Below are positions 16,258 to 25,016 of a stretch of DNA of 61,952 bases, in pieces. Source of the stretch: CAZJLP01 sp964546955 (lineage in GTDB: Bacteria > Verrucomicrobiota > Verrucomicrobiia > Opitutales > Opitutaceae). The notes under the pieces were generated by a model. That model had not been told where the DNA came from. It worked only from the letters and a program-made list of their open reading frames with translations, and made no database searches. The DNA lies in NCBI GenBank assembly GCA_964546955.1, contig CAZJLP010000030.1, forward strand, positions 1 through 61,952, written 5' to 3'. Position 1 is the first letter of the stretch. Every line of letters starts with the position of its first letter. The position numbers and the translations under genes were made by a program.

Positions 16258-17658
16258 TCAGTCGGCGAAGCCGGCCGCGATGGGCGCGGAGCAAACGCCC
16301 GATTTTTCCAGGGCTCGCGCCACGCGGAGGAGGACCGCCTCGCGCCAGGGCGCCGCGATCAGCTGCACGGCCACAGGGAGCCCGCCCGCCGCCGCCGGAA
16401 TCGGCGCGGCCACCACGGGCAGGCCGATCAACGTGATGGGCTGCGTGAACACGCCGATATTCGGCCGCAGGGGAAGTTCGCGGCCATTGAATGTCATCGT
16501 CTGCTGGCCGAGCATCGGCGCGGCCAAGGGCGTGGCGGGCGCGATCAGGACGTCGATCTGCGAGAAAAGGTCGCGCATTCGCTCGCGCCACCAGGCGCGG
16601 AAGCGCTGGGCCTGCAGGTACCAACCGGAAGGGGTGAGGGCTCCCGCCAGGAAACGGTCGCGTCCACCGGGATCGAAGTCGGCCGCGCGTTGCCGCAGTC
16701 GGCTGAGATGGAGATTGCCGGCCTCGCTGGCGGTGATGAGAAACGCAGCGGCCCTCGCCAGTTCAGGGACGGGCAGCTCGATCCTTTGCGTGGCTCGCAA
16801 CGCCGTGGCCACCGATTGTACCGCGTCATGAACGGCGGGAACTCCTCCACGCTCGAAATAGCCGTCGAGAACGCCGATGCGCAGGCCGTCGAGTCCCTGG
16901 TCCAGCAAATCGCGGGTGAACTCGGCCGGTCGTGGCGTGCAAACGGGATCCCGCGGATCGGGTCCTTGCAACGTGTCGTAGATGGCGGCGAGATCCGCGA
17001 CGGAACGGGCGAGGGGGCCGATCGTGTCCAGGCTTTCCACGAAAAGAAAGCCGCCCGCGCGAGACAGGCGGGAGTAGGTCGGCTTGAGCCCCCACAGCCC
17101 GCAGAACGACGACGGCACGCGGATGGAGCCGTTCGTGTCGGTGCCCAGCGAAAAGGGCACGAGCCCCGCGGCGACGCACGCGCCCGATCCGCCCGACGAG
17201 CCCCCGGCGGAGCGCGCGAGGTCGTGCGGGTTGCGCGTCGGGCCGTCATGGGCGTTCTCCGTGGTAAAGTCGTACGCGTATTCGCCCATGTTGACGGCCC
17301 CGACGCAGATGGCGCCGGCCGCTTTCAGCCGGGCGACGCTGGTGGCATCGCGCGAGGCCGGAGGCAGATCGCGGTTGATTTTCGAGCCGGCGACGGTGAC
17401 CTCTCCCGCGAGATCGAAGAGATTCTTGACCGAATACGGCGCGCCGGCCAGGGGGCCCGGATCGCCGCCGGCGGCCACGACCGCATCGACCGCGTCGGCC
17501 TCCGCGCGGGCGCGGCTTTCCGTGACGGCGGTGAACGCGTTGATCGCTGGATTCCTGCGGCGAATGCGCTGAAGAACCCTTTCGGTCACGTCACGGGCCG
17601 ATAGGCGGCGGCTGTGCACCGCCGCGGCGATTTCCAGTGCGGTCGCCGCGGCGGTCAT
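16258..17658 (-). CDS. atzE-like: AtzE-family amidase (1-carboxybiuret hydrolase-like)
   Basis: A 466-residue amidase-signature enzyme. The Ser-cisSer-Lys triad is in place: Lys78 in GAPYSVKNLFD, cis-Ser154 in RSAGGSSGGSGA and nucleophile Ser178 in GTDTNGSIRVP. The long stretch from SFCGLWGLKPTYSRLSRAGG to SLDTIGPLARSV is the hallmark of the AtzE group, which deaminates 1-carboxybiuret in cyanuric acid breakdown and is also found in purine (Hpx) loci. AtzE enzymes need a small GatC-like partner, AtzG; here that partner appears fused to the upstream protein. The start is the ATG at 17658, overlapping the upstream stop by 4 bases (ATGA). The frame is open further upstream, but that part lies within the upstream gene. 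Confidence 0.88.
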   Translation of the reverse strand: MTAAATALEIAAAVHSRRLSARDVTERVLQRIRRRNPAINAFTAVTESRARAEADAVDAVVAAGGDPGPLAGAPYSVKNLFDLAGEVTVAGSKINRDLPPASRDATSVARLKAAGAICVGAVNMGEYAYDFTTENAHDGPTRNPHDLARSAGGSSGGSGACVAAGLVPFSLGTDTNGSIRVPSSFCGLWGLKPTYSRLSRAGGFLFVESLDTIGPLARSVADLAAIYDTLQGPDPRDPVCTPRPAEFTRDLLDQGLDGLRIGVLDGYFERGGVPAVHDAVQSVATALRATQRIELPVPELARAAAFLITASEAGNLHLSRLRQRAADFDPGGRDRFLAGALTPSGWYLQAQRFRAWWRERMRDLFSQIDVLIAPATPLAAPMLGQQTMTFNGRELPLRPNIGVFTQPITLIGLPVVAAPIPAAAGGLPVAVQLIAAPWREAVLLRVARALEKSGVCSAPIAAGFAD

Positions 17659-18224
17659 GGCGTGAAGATGGGCGCCGGCTCGGTCTCCGGCGGAAGCGGG
17701 AAGGCCAGCAGCGGCGCCGCCAGTTCCGCCGCGCGGGCGAGGTGGTCGGCCACGCCCGGGCGGTGCGCGGGAGCGAGGGGCAGCTGCAGCGCGCCGGCGG
17801 CGCGGTCTGCGTAGGCCGCCCAGGCCTCGGTGGCGGTTCCGATCGCGTGCGAGACGTGCGCGGAAACGATGCGCCACTCAGCGGGTGCGAAACGCGTCCA
17901 GACCTGCGATTGCCGTCCATGGCGCGGCGAGCCGCCGAGCAGGAGGGAAAACTCCAGCATGGCGACCGCGACGTCCGCGCCGAGGGCGAGCACGGTCAGG
18001 CGCAGGACCCGGCGATCGGTGAAGTTGATGACGCGATTTTTCCGGAAAGCGGCGATGGCGTCCGCGCCATAGAGTTGTTCGTTGACGCCAAACCGGACCG
18101 CGTGGGGAGAATTCCAGAAAAAGCGCGTGAGCGCGGCCACATCGTTGCTGACGAGCGCCTTTTCGTAGGCTTCGCAGCAGGCGGTGACCTCGGCGATCAC
18201 GGCGGGATCATTGATGGCAACCAT
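17655..18224 (-). CDS. AtzH-AtzG fusion protein (DUF3225 + DUF4089-like)
   Basis: A 189-residue protein of two parts. Residues 1-130 match the AtzH/HpxZ family (DUF3225): INDPAVIAEVTACCEAYEKA, then FFWNSPHAVRFG and AEWRIVSAHVSH. AtzH is a small NTF2-fold enzyme of the cyanurate/carboxybiuret pathway. Residues about 132-189 look like AtzG/HpxX (DUF4089), the GatC-like subunit that stabilises AtzE: YADRAAGALQLPLAPAHRPG then FPLPPETEPAPIFTP. In described loci these are separate genes. The stop overlaps the AtzE start by 4 bases, so the fused partner is made immediately before the amidase. Domain calls come from remembered family patterns; the fusion itself is in one uninterrupted frame. Confidence 0.78.
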   Translation of the reverse strand: MVAINDPAVIAEVTACCEAYEKALVSNDVAALTRFFWNSPHAVRFGVNEQLYGADAIAAFRKNRVINFTDRRVLRLTVLALGADVAVAMLEFSLLLGGSPRHGRQSQVWTRFAPAEWRIVSAHVSHAIGTATEAWAAYADRAAGALQLPLAPAHRPGVADHLARAAELAAPLLAFPLPPETEPAPIFTP

Positions 18225-18282
18225 GCGGACGAGGGCAGGTTAGCAGAGGGCGGGCCAAGCGCGCCGGTTTCCCGGGAGCGGG

Positions 18283-20721
18283 TCACCATTTGTACGTGAC
18301 CGTGAGTTCGGCGGTCGGCCCCTGGCTGGGTCCGATGAACGTGTCCCAGAAGAGGAACTGAGGGGTATAGTATTTCTCATCCAGGAGATTGTTGCCGTTG
18401 ATCCGGGCGGACCACCGCTTGTTGATGTTGTAGAACAGGGCGGCGCGGGTGACGAAGTAGTCCGGAAGTTTGATCTGCTGGAGATAGCCGGCATAGAACG
18501 ACGAGACATAGGTGCCGCCCAGGGAGAAGCCCCAGCCCTTCGGCGCGGTGTAGGTGCCGTTGAGCGAGAAGACGCGTGCGGGCGTCGGCGAGAGACGAGG
18601 CGAGGGCACGCCGATCAGCGCGCCGACGGCGACGAAACGCCCGCCATACGTCAGCGCGGGATCGAGGCCCAGCGCGCTGGGAGGGACGCCGAGAAAGAAC
18701 GGCGAGTTGAGCACTTCGGTACGCTGCCAGGTGGCGGCTCCGGTGAAGCTGAGTGTCTTGGTCGGGGCGTAGCGGAGCTCCATTTCGACGCCATGGGACT
18801 TGTAGTGATCGAAGCTGCCGGACGTCGTATTAAACGACGTCTTTTTCTGCTGATAGTAGGCGAGGCTGGCGACCAGGCGCGCGCGAAGGAGCGAGCCCTT
18901 GAGGCCGGCCTCCGCGAGTTGGGAGTCCTGGATCCACGTGCCGCCTGCGATATTCAGGCGGTCGATCATGCCGCCCTGCCCGAGTTCGAGATAGCTCGAT
19001 TCGGCGTACGTGACGTAAGGCGTGAGCTCCGGAATAAACTTGTACGAGGCGCTCGCGTTGTACGTGAAGGCGTCCTCGCTGTCGGCCCCCTCGGCGAAAA
19101 CGCCGCCCAGGTCCGTGCCGTTCGTTTTCGCCTGATAGGCATCATAGCGCGCGCTGAAGATGAAATTCAGTTTCTCCCGGTACGTCGCGTCGACCAGAGT
19201 GAAGACGCCGAAGTCGGAAAAGTGGCCGATCTGCCGCCAGTTGTAAGGCACGTTGAACGTGCCGGTATAGGCTCCCTCAAAGCGGTCGTTGGCGGTGGCG
19301 CCGCGCGAAAGATCGCGCCGATCGAGCACCTGGTAGCCGCGGCCCCGCGACTCGCGCTCGTCTCCGTCCGAGTAGCGCAGGGCGAATCCGCCGACCAGGT
19401 CGATCTTCAGCTGCGGCTTGGGCGAAAAGGTGAAGTTGGCCGTGGTTTTGTTCTCGAAGGCCATCGCGCGATAGTCGGCGGTAAAGCCGTAGCTCGAGTA
19501 CTTCGTGTGATTCATCGAATCATAGAATGTCTGGTTTTTCAGCGAGAGGTCGGGGCTGAAGCGCTTGGTGATGTCGAAATAGCCAGTGAGCGCGTCGGTG
19601 TCGGAAAAGTCGATCGACTCCGCCTGGATCTGGCGGTGGCTGAGCTTGGTGGTGCGGATTGTCGCCGGGTTCAGGGCGAAGGCTGCCTGCTGGTTGGCCG
19701 TGAGCGCGCCGTAAGGAAATGGATTCGCGAACGCGAATTGCTCCAGGCCGTAGGCATTGAGTTCGGCCGGGCTGAGAAAGCCGTTGCCGTTGGTGTCCAA
19801 ATTGAGCGTGGGCTGGCCGGCCAGATATTCGCCGTCCGTGTCGATCATGCGCTGGGTGACACGGTTCCAGCCCAGGCTTTGGTTGAGGTGGGCGCGCTGG
19901 GCCATGAAGCCGTACTCGAGCAGGACGGTGTCCGAAAGCTCGGTATCCACGGCCAGTTGAACGAGGGTATTCTCGTTGTAGATATTGTCGAAGTAGCTGC
20001 CCGAATCCTCGCGCTGCACGAACGCATAAGCGCCGGAGCGCTTTCCGCCGATTTTGAACGGCAAGCCATACTCGATGCTGGCCAGCTTTTTGTCGTAGGT
20101 GCCGACGGTGGTGGAAAGAATGCCGACCGGATTTTGAATGAACTTGGTCGTCCTGCTCTTGGCTGTCTTCGGGATGAAGTTGAGAATTCCGCCGACCTTG
20201 CCGCCGCCGTAGACGGGCGGGGGAGGGCCCTTGACGATCTCGACGTAATCCGTGGAGGCGATCGGCGTGGGGAAATTGCCGCGATTCTCAATCCGGCGGA
20301 ATCCGCGAAAAAAGTTGTCAGCGCGCTCGCCGCGAACATCCAATGCGCCGGGCACGCCGAAATAGTTTCCGGTGAAGGTCCCGGCGGTGATGGCGACGAA
20401 GTCATTGACCGTTCGCAGGCCGTTCAGATCGATCAAGGTGCTTTCGATCAAAGTGACCGAGCGCGGCGTATCGCCCAGGCTGCGCGTGGTCCCGAAAACG
20501 CTGGAGCTTTCCCGCGTCGGGAGAATGCCGTAGATGTCGTCGGCGCCGGCCTCGGCCACGAATTTTTCCAACGTGACGATCGGTTCCGGGGGCTCACCCG
20601 CCTTTTCCTGCGAAAAGACGGGTGAGCTCAGGCGGCTCATGAGGACGAAAAACGATGCGACGGCAAAGAGGCGGCCGAAAGCCCCGCGGGAAGAGGGCAG
20701 GGAGAGGATGGGCGTGGACAT
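18283..20721 (-). CDS. TonB-dependent outer-membrane receptor
   Basis: An 812-residue protein with a signal peptide (about residues 1-37, ending near SSPVFSQE), a plug domain (DTPRSVTLIESTLI, then DYVEIVKGPPPPVYGGGKVG) and a long C-terminal beta-barrel rich in alternating aromatic strands that ends in a terminal aromatic strand (TAELTVTYKW). The TLEKFVAEAG segment after the signal resembles the N-terminal motif common in Opitutaceae receptors. It probably imports the substrate of the downstream hydrolases across the outer membrane with TonB energy. An EF-hand-like loop (LDTNGNGFLSPAELN, coded near 19757-19803) sits in an extracellular loop region. The frame is open to 21525, but the ATG at 20721 gives the signal peptide. 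Divergent from the GntR gene. Confidence 0.88.
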   Translation of the reverse strand: MSTPILSLPSSRGAFGRLFAVASFFVLMSRLSSPVFSQEKAGEPPEPIVTLEKFVAEAGADDIYGILPTRESSSVFGTTRSLGDTPRSVTLIESTLIDLNGLRTVNDFVAITAGTFTGNYFGVPGALDVRGERADNFFRGFRRIENRGNFPTPIASTDYVEIVKGPPPPVYGGGKVGGILNFIPKTAKSRTTKFIQNPVGILSTTVGTYDKKLASIEYGLPFKIGGKRSGAYAFVQREDSGSYFDNIYNENTLVQLAVDTELSDTVLLEYGFMAQRAHLNQSLGWNRVTQRMIDTDGEYLAGQPTLNLDTNGNGFLSPAELNAYGLEQFAFANPFPYGALTANQQAAFALNPATIRTTKLSHRQIQAESIDFSDTDALTGYFDITKRFSPDLSLKNQTFYDSMNHTKYSSYGFTADYRAMAFENKTTANFTFSPKPQLKIDLVGGFALRYSDGDERESRGRGYQVLDRRDLSRGATANDRFEGAYTGTFNVPYNWRQIGHFSDFGVFTLVDATYREKLNFIFSARYDAYQAKTNGTDLGGVFAEGADSEDAFTYNASASYKFIPELTPYVTYAESSYLELGQGGMIDRLNIAGGTWIQDSQLAEAGLKGSLLRARLVASLAYYQQKKTSFNTTSGSFDHYKSHGVEMELRYAPTKTLSFTGAATWQRTEVLNSPFFLGVPPSALGLDPALTYGGRFVAVGALIGVPSPRLSPTPARVFSLNGTYTAPKGWGFSLGGTYVSSFYAGYLQQIKLPDYFVTRAALFYNINKRWSARINGNNLLDEKYYTPQFLFWDTFIGPSQGPTAELTVTYKW

Positions 20722-20868
20722 GGCGGTGACAGTTGCAGGTGGATGTTGGCGTTGTCCGCCAACCAGCACCATGTATGCCATATTGTATACAATAGAGTAT
20801 TCACGGGCGATTTTGCGCGAGAGCGCTCTTGCCAGGCTCCGTCCTGTCCGTGAGCCTGTCCGCCGAAA
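20722..20868. promoter_or_regulatory. Divergent promoter region of the TonB receptor and GntR genes
   Basis: This 147-base region separates the start of the TonB receptor (minus) and of the GntR regulator (plus) and must hold both promoters. It is visibly AT-richer than its flanks around 20770-20805 and contains the palindrome listed separately. Confidence 0.6.
20782..20793. promoter_or_regulatory. Candidate GntR/FCD operator, perfect 12-bp palindrome
   Basis: ATTGTATACAAT is a perfect palindrome in the shared promoter region, 61 bases upstream of the TonB-receptor start and 75 bases upstream of the GntR-family start. Operators of FCD-type GntR regulators such as VanR are short AT-rich palindromes of this form. 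The regulator encoded next door is therefore the likely binder and would control its own gene and the whole uptake and hydrolase operon. Confidence 0.6.
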
Positions 20869-21633
20869 ATGCCGTCTAAACGCCGCAAGCAGGCTCCTTT
20901 GGCTCGAGGCGAACGGGGGGCGCCGCTGGGGCCGCAAATCTTGTCGCGCTTGCGGGAGCGCATCCTCACCTGGCAGTACCCGCCTGGCCATCATCTGGGC
21001 GAGCAGCTGCTCTGCGACGAGTTTTCCGCGAGTCGCATTCCTGTGCGCGAAGCGCTGCGGGCCTTGGCGGGGCAGGGTTTGGTCGACACGGTGCCGAACC
21101 AGGGCTGCTACGTGAAGCAGCCCGATGTGGAAAAGACCCACCAGCTTTTCGATTTGCGCCTGGCGCTGGAACTCTTCGTCGGCGAGGCCCTCGTGCAAAA
21201 AAAGCTGCCACGGGGTTGGGCGGACGCCGAGCGAGCCTATTGGGAGCCGCTCCTGTACGTGAAGGCGGATGCGTCGGCGAACGGCGATGAGCTCGTCCGA
21301 GCCGACGAAAATTTCCATCTCACGCTGGCGCGCGCTCTGGGCAATCCCTACATCGTGGAAGCGTTGCAGGACATCAACGAACGCCTGCGTTTCGTTCGGT
21401 TGGCCGTGGCGACCACCCCGCATCGGCTGCAAGAAACGGCTGGCGAACATCTGAAGATCCTCGATGCCCTGGCGGCGAAGGACGTGGATGCGGTTCGGCA
21501 GGGTCTTCGCCAGAACATCAATCACGCGCGCAACAAGGTGGAGATCGCGATCAGCCGCGCATTAATGGCCGCGCACTGGCAGACCCCACCGCGGAAGGGG
21601 TCAAATAGTGGGACGGAACGGGTCAAGCCGTGA
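20869..21633 (+). CDS. GntR-family transcriptional regulator, FCD type
   Basis: A 254-residue regulator. The N-terminal winged helix-turn-helix is at about residues 20-85 (ILSRLRERILTWQYPPGHHL, then FSASRIPVREALRALAGQGLV). An all-helical FCD ligand-binding domain follows (about 95-225) with the metal-coordinating pattern ADENFHLTLARALGNPY and EHLKILDALAAKD. Such proteins usually repress catabolic genes until a small organic acid or amide ligand binds. It is divergent from the TonB receptor and likely controls the amidase/hydrolase/permease operon. The ATG at 20869 is the first sensible start. Confidence 0.9.
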   Translation: MPSKRRKQAPLARGERGAPLGPQILSRLRERILTWQYPPGHHLGEQLLCDEFSASRIPVREALRALAGQGLVDTVPNQGCYVKQPDVEKTHQLFDLRLALELFVGEALVQKKLPRGWADAERAYWEPLLYVKADASANGDELVRADENFHLTLARALGNPYIVEALQDINERLRFVRLAVATTPHRLQETAGEHLKILDALAAKDVDAVRQGLRQNINHARNKVEIAISRALMAAHWQTPPRKGSNSGTERVKP

Positions 21634-22151
21634 CGTTGAACGCCGCCAGGCAACGTGCGTACGAGGCTCCAATCGAGCCTCGGCTACGTTACCCCTGCAG
21701 CGTTTGAAGCCCAACTAAACTAATCAAATTATCCCGTTCCGACTGTCCGAGGAATCGACGCCAGCCCAAACCGTGAATATTGAACTGATACGGTGAGCGC
21801 GCTGTTGGTTTCCTCGGTAGCCGCCGTGGAGCCATAGTCGCCTCGCTGTTTCGAGCTCAGGGTTGCTGCGGCCGCAGAATTTCTCCCTCGGCTTCCCTTG
21901 CGCAGTTTGCCGATCAGCTGATCCGCAGGGGACTGCCGTGCACCCACAGGGTAAGCAGGCAGCTTTTTCGCGAGAGTGTCCGTTTATGCCGCGCGTTGAT
22001 TCTGTTACGGCCAGGGAGGGTCTTGGCGCGATATCATCATCTGCGTCTCCGTTGAGGCGACACGTGCTGAACGGTTCTCGGGCCTGGAACCATGGCGCGG
22101 TCATGGTGGGCGCTTGCCTCGGATGCCACGCCAGCTTAAGTCTGTCTCACT
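21634..22151. other. Intergenic region with hairpin and dispersed repeat
   Basis: No convincing gene is seen in these 518 bases. An 8-bp perfect hairpin (CGAGGCTC/GAGCCTCG, 21662-21682) lies just after the GntR gene and may end its transcript, although no T-run follows. The short sequence CTTTTTCGCGAGAG plus TGTCCGTTTA at 21963-21986 recurs almost exactly at 29733-29757. Confidence 0.45.
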
Positions 22152-22500
22152 ATGTTTGCTGATCACGATGCCTACATAGCTGAGGCTCCCAAGGATCTCC
22201 GCCCCTTGCTGGTTCGATCGCGCGCTCAACTTGCGCGCGCTGCCGGACGCCGAAGAAGTTATCGCCTATAAAATGCCCGGGTTCAGGAGCGGACAAACGA
22301 TCGTCGCGGGCTATGCCGCGTTCAGTAAGCAATGCGGGCTCTATTTCGCTCCCTCCGCGATAAAGGCGCCTGCCGACGACATTGCCGAGGCCGGGTTCAA
22401 GGCCACCAAAACTGGCGTCACCTTCTCGCCGAGCCAGCCCATCCCTGACGCGCTCGTGAAGAAACTCGCCGTGGCTTCTCGACCGGATCAAAAGCTCTGA
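22152..22500 (+). pseudogene. DUF1801-family protein, frameshifted
   Basis: From the ATG at 22152 the frame codes MFADHDAYIAEAPKDLRPLL, the usual N-terminus of DUF1801 (YdhG-like) proteins. It then loses the family pattern. From about 22231 a second frame continues LRALPDAEEVIAYKMPGF and FAAFSKQCGLYF to the stop at 22500, matching the rest of the family. The two halves fit together only if one base is gained or two lost near 22225-22235, within the repetitive sequence TTGCGCGCGC. Either the gene is broken or the draft assembly has an indel here. Intact, it would be a single-domain protein of about 115 residues and unknown function. Confidence 0.7.
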
Positions 22501-22693
22501 GAACCGCTGGGAAAATCACGGTTGAGCCTTCTTCCGTCGCCACCGCGCTGACCGCCGCCCGGCATGGGTGTGTTCCTCGGGCACCAAGCGACGGCGCAAA
22601 TCGCGACGATAGCCCGACTGCCCAACTCACCGTGTGACAGGCCTGCTTCTGGCTGGCGGGGGAACCTCTGCGCGGCCATCGTGACACAAATAT

Positions 22694-24428
22694 ATGCGCA
22701 ACATGCTGGTGATCGGTGGGGTCTTTTTCGCGGGATTGGTGGTCGGGGCGTCCGCCGCCGACTTTGCTCCCCCAGCGAGCGCCATCTCCCTGGAGGACTC
22801 GCGCATGGGTGAGTTCTTCGGGAAAGCGGTGCGCCGGCCGGTGATCTCGGGACGCATTCAGAATCTCCCGGCTGACCAGCGGGGTCAGGTTTCTCTGGTG
22901 TTCCCGTCGTTGCTCGACGACGTCGTTATCGAAAAGCCCGTCACGATCGAGGCGGACGGGACCTTCCAGATGGAGTGCGAGGCTTTCTTTCCCCTGCAGC
23001 GTGTTCAAGGGAAGATTGGACGGTATGTGTCGCCTCCTCTGTACGTGGCCGCAGGGCTCCACGTGGACATGGTGGAGGCCGGCTCTAAGGAGCTGAAGTT
23101 CAGTGGGCCGGATGCGGCGATGAATCGGGTGGCACAAGCCTTCCGGGAGTTTGAGCCCGAAAAGCAGAAGCGGTTGCGTGCCCGGCTGGGCTCACGAATA
23201 AGAATGGGCCCTGCCATCAAACGAACGAAAGCGGAGATCGAGCAGGATCTGCTCGTTCTGCGTGAGACCAGGAAAGAACTGGAGGCCCTGCTCCTTCGCT
23301 TTAATCCGGGCGAGCATGGCTGGATCCTGCAGCACGAGATTGAGCTGGAGTGCTGGGAAAAGCTTTTGTCGGTGGGATATACTTCAAAGAGCTCGCTAGA
23401 GGATTCCTCAGTCTGGCCAGAACTGGTCGCCTTCCAGCCTCGCGTCATATCGGTCCAAGCGGCCAACTACTATCGCTATTTAAACTTCTGTCTCACGGTG
23501 CCTTTCGCGGATGCGCTTCGCGATGCGACATGGGAGGAGCGTCGACCCTTCATCGAGGCCCGGGTGGCAAACTCGGATCCGGATGTGGCCGTTCTCTTTC
23601 GCGATGTCGTGGCGCTGCAGGAACGTAAAGCGGCCGGCGCCACCGACGTTCCTCAACTCGCGGAAAAGATGGACAGGCTGGATCGTACAGGCGTCTTTGC
23701 AGTGGGCGCGGCCATGAAGATGGATCGGCTCTTTCGCTACGCCAGCGGCAGAATTCCGGAGGCCAAGCTTGATCTTGTCTTGCTGGCGGGACTCCCGGTA
23801 GCGCGCGTTCCAGCCGGCGAGGCGCTGGCTTCTTTGCGCGGGCAGACCGAGAGATCGGCCGGGCGGTGGATCAGCGAGTATATCGGCCTTCGGGCGCAGG
23901 ACTTTGTTGCGCGGGAAGCGCGCGTCACCGAAACGCTCGCAAAGGTCAGGTCCATCGGAGGGGGCCGCTTGCCTGCGGGCTTGGAGCTACCGTCAGGCGC
24001 GCGACTGTACGAGTTTCCTGCCGATACCGCGGAGGAAGTGCTCAAGCGGCTTGCCACCTCCTTTGAGGGACGGCTTCTCATTCTCGATTTTTGGGGCTCC
24101 TGGTGTGCGCCCTGCATCAGGGACCTGCCGTTTAGTCAGAAACTGCACCGAGAGCTCGGCGACGCGCCCATTGAGTTCGTCTATCTGGGCTGTCGGATGG
24201 ANNNNNNNNNNGGACGCTGACGCATGGAAGAAGTCGGTGGCCGATCTTGGTCTGTCGGGAACACATATCCTTCTGACCACTGCCCAGAATAACGAGTTCG
24301 CGCGCTTGTTTCAGCTGATGGGATACCCCACCACGATCGTGATCAATCGTTCGGGCAAAATGCTTCCTGGAGCAATCCATCGGTTCGAGCACACAACAGC
24401 GGACCGGCTGCGCCAGCTCGCGAAGTGA
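22694..24428 (+). CDS. TlpA-like thioredoxin-domain protein, split by assembly gap
   Basis: A hydrophobic N-terminus (about residues 5-20) suggests export. A long region of about 400 residues without a recognised domain follows, with beta-rich patches near the start (PVISGRIQNLPADQRGQV) resembling the DUF4369-type N-domain of TlpA-like proteins. The C-terminal thioredoxin-like domain has LLILDFWGSWCAPCIRDLPF, whose CAPC is the redox active site. The 10-N gap at 24202-24211 comes just after it. The reading frame changes across the gap: the part after it (WKKSVADLGLSG, then GYPTTIVINRSG with the cis-Pro loop) is in another frame and ends at 24428. The true gap length is therefore not 10, and the gene is probably intact. 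It would act in periplasmic thiol-disulfide chemistry. Confidence 0.78.
24202..24211. other. Assembly gap (10 N)
   Basis: Ten undetermined bases inside the thioredoxin-like gene. The coding frame does not match across them, so the real length differs from 10. Confidence 0.98.
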
Positions 24429-24524
24429 AGGCAGCGGGGCTGTGGCGGTTTGGGAGGACGAGGCAGGTAAGGGGTCAGGCCTCTACATTTGTAGGAGGGG
24501 GGACTCGGGCGACGCGGCGCTCCA

Positions 24525-25016
24525 CTACAGTCCGAGTTCCGTCAATCCGGGGTGCTCCGCCGGCCGGGGCTTTGACGCATCCCAGCGATAAAGTCGCTCG
24601 GTCTCACGGATCGGAAGATCGTTGATGCTCGCGTGCCGAAAATGCATCAGCCCTTCCGCGGAAAACTCCCAATTCTCGTTTCCGTAGGACCGATACCATT
24701 GGCCCGAATCGTCGTGCCACTCGTACGCGAAGCGCACCGCGATGCGCGCTCCGCCGAAGGCCCAAAGCTCCTTGATCAAGCGATAGTCGAGTTCCTTCCG
24801 CCATTTTCGCGTGAGAAATTCCACGATCTGTCCGCGTCCTTTGATGAACTCTGCCCGGTTTCGCCAGATGGAATCGGGCGTATACGCCAGGGATACTTTG
24901 TGCGGATCTTTCGTATTCCATGCGTCCTCCGCCCGGCGGATTTTTTCGAGCGCCGTCTCGCGGGTGAAGGGCGGCAGGGGAGGGCGGAGTGAGGAGGTTT
25001 GGGCTTCCGTGTTCAC
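24525..25016 (-). CDS. NTF2-like protein, DUF1348 family
   Basis: A 163-residue protein. The segments AEDAWNTKDPHKVSLAYT, then SIWRNRAEFIKGR, then FAYEWHDDSGQWYRSYGNEN and WEFSAEGLMHFRHASIND are characteristic of the DUF1348 (SnoaL-like, NTF2 fold) family, which is usually about 150 residues. No enzyme activity is known. The gene stands alone: about 100 bases to the thioredoxin-like gene on one side, and divergent from the alpha/beta hydrolase on the other. The start is the ATG at 25016. Confidence 0.82.
   Translation of the reverse strand: MNTEAQTSSLRPPLPPFTRETALEKIRRAEDAWNTKDPHKVSLAYTPDSIWRNRAEFIKGRGQIVEFLTRKWRKELDYRLIKELWAFGGARIAVRFAYEWHDDSGQWYRSYGNENWEFSAEGLMHFRHASINDLPIRETERLYRWDASKPRPAEHPGLTELGL

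Noticed and set aside
17659..17877. N-terminal extension of the amidase
   Set aside because: The extra part is Arg/Pro-rich and lies in the coding DNA of the AtzH-AtzG fusion; amidase length fits the ATG at 17658.
20722..21525. N-terminal extension of the TonB receptor
   Set aside because: The frame runs under the GntR gene, which has clear domains on the other strand; the signal peptide begins at 20721.
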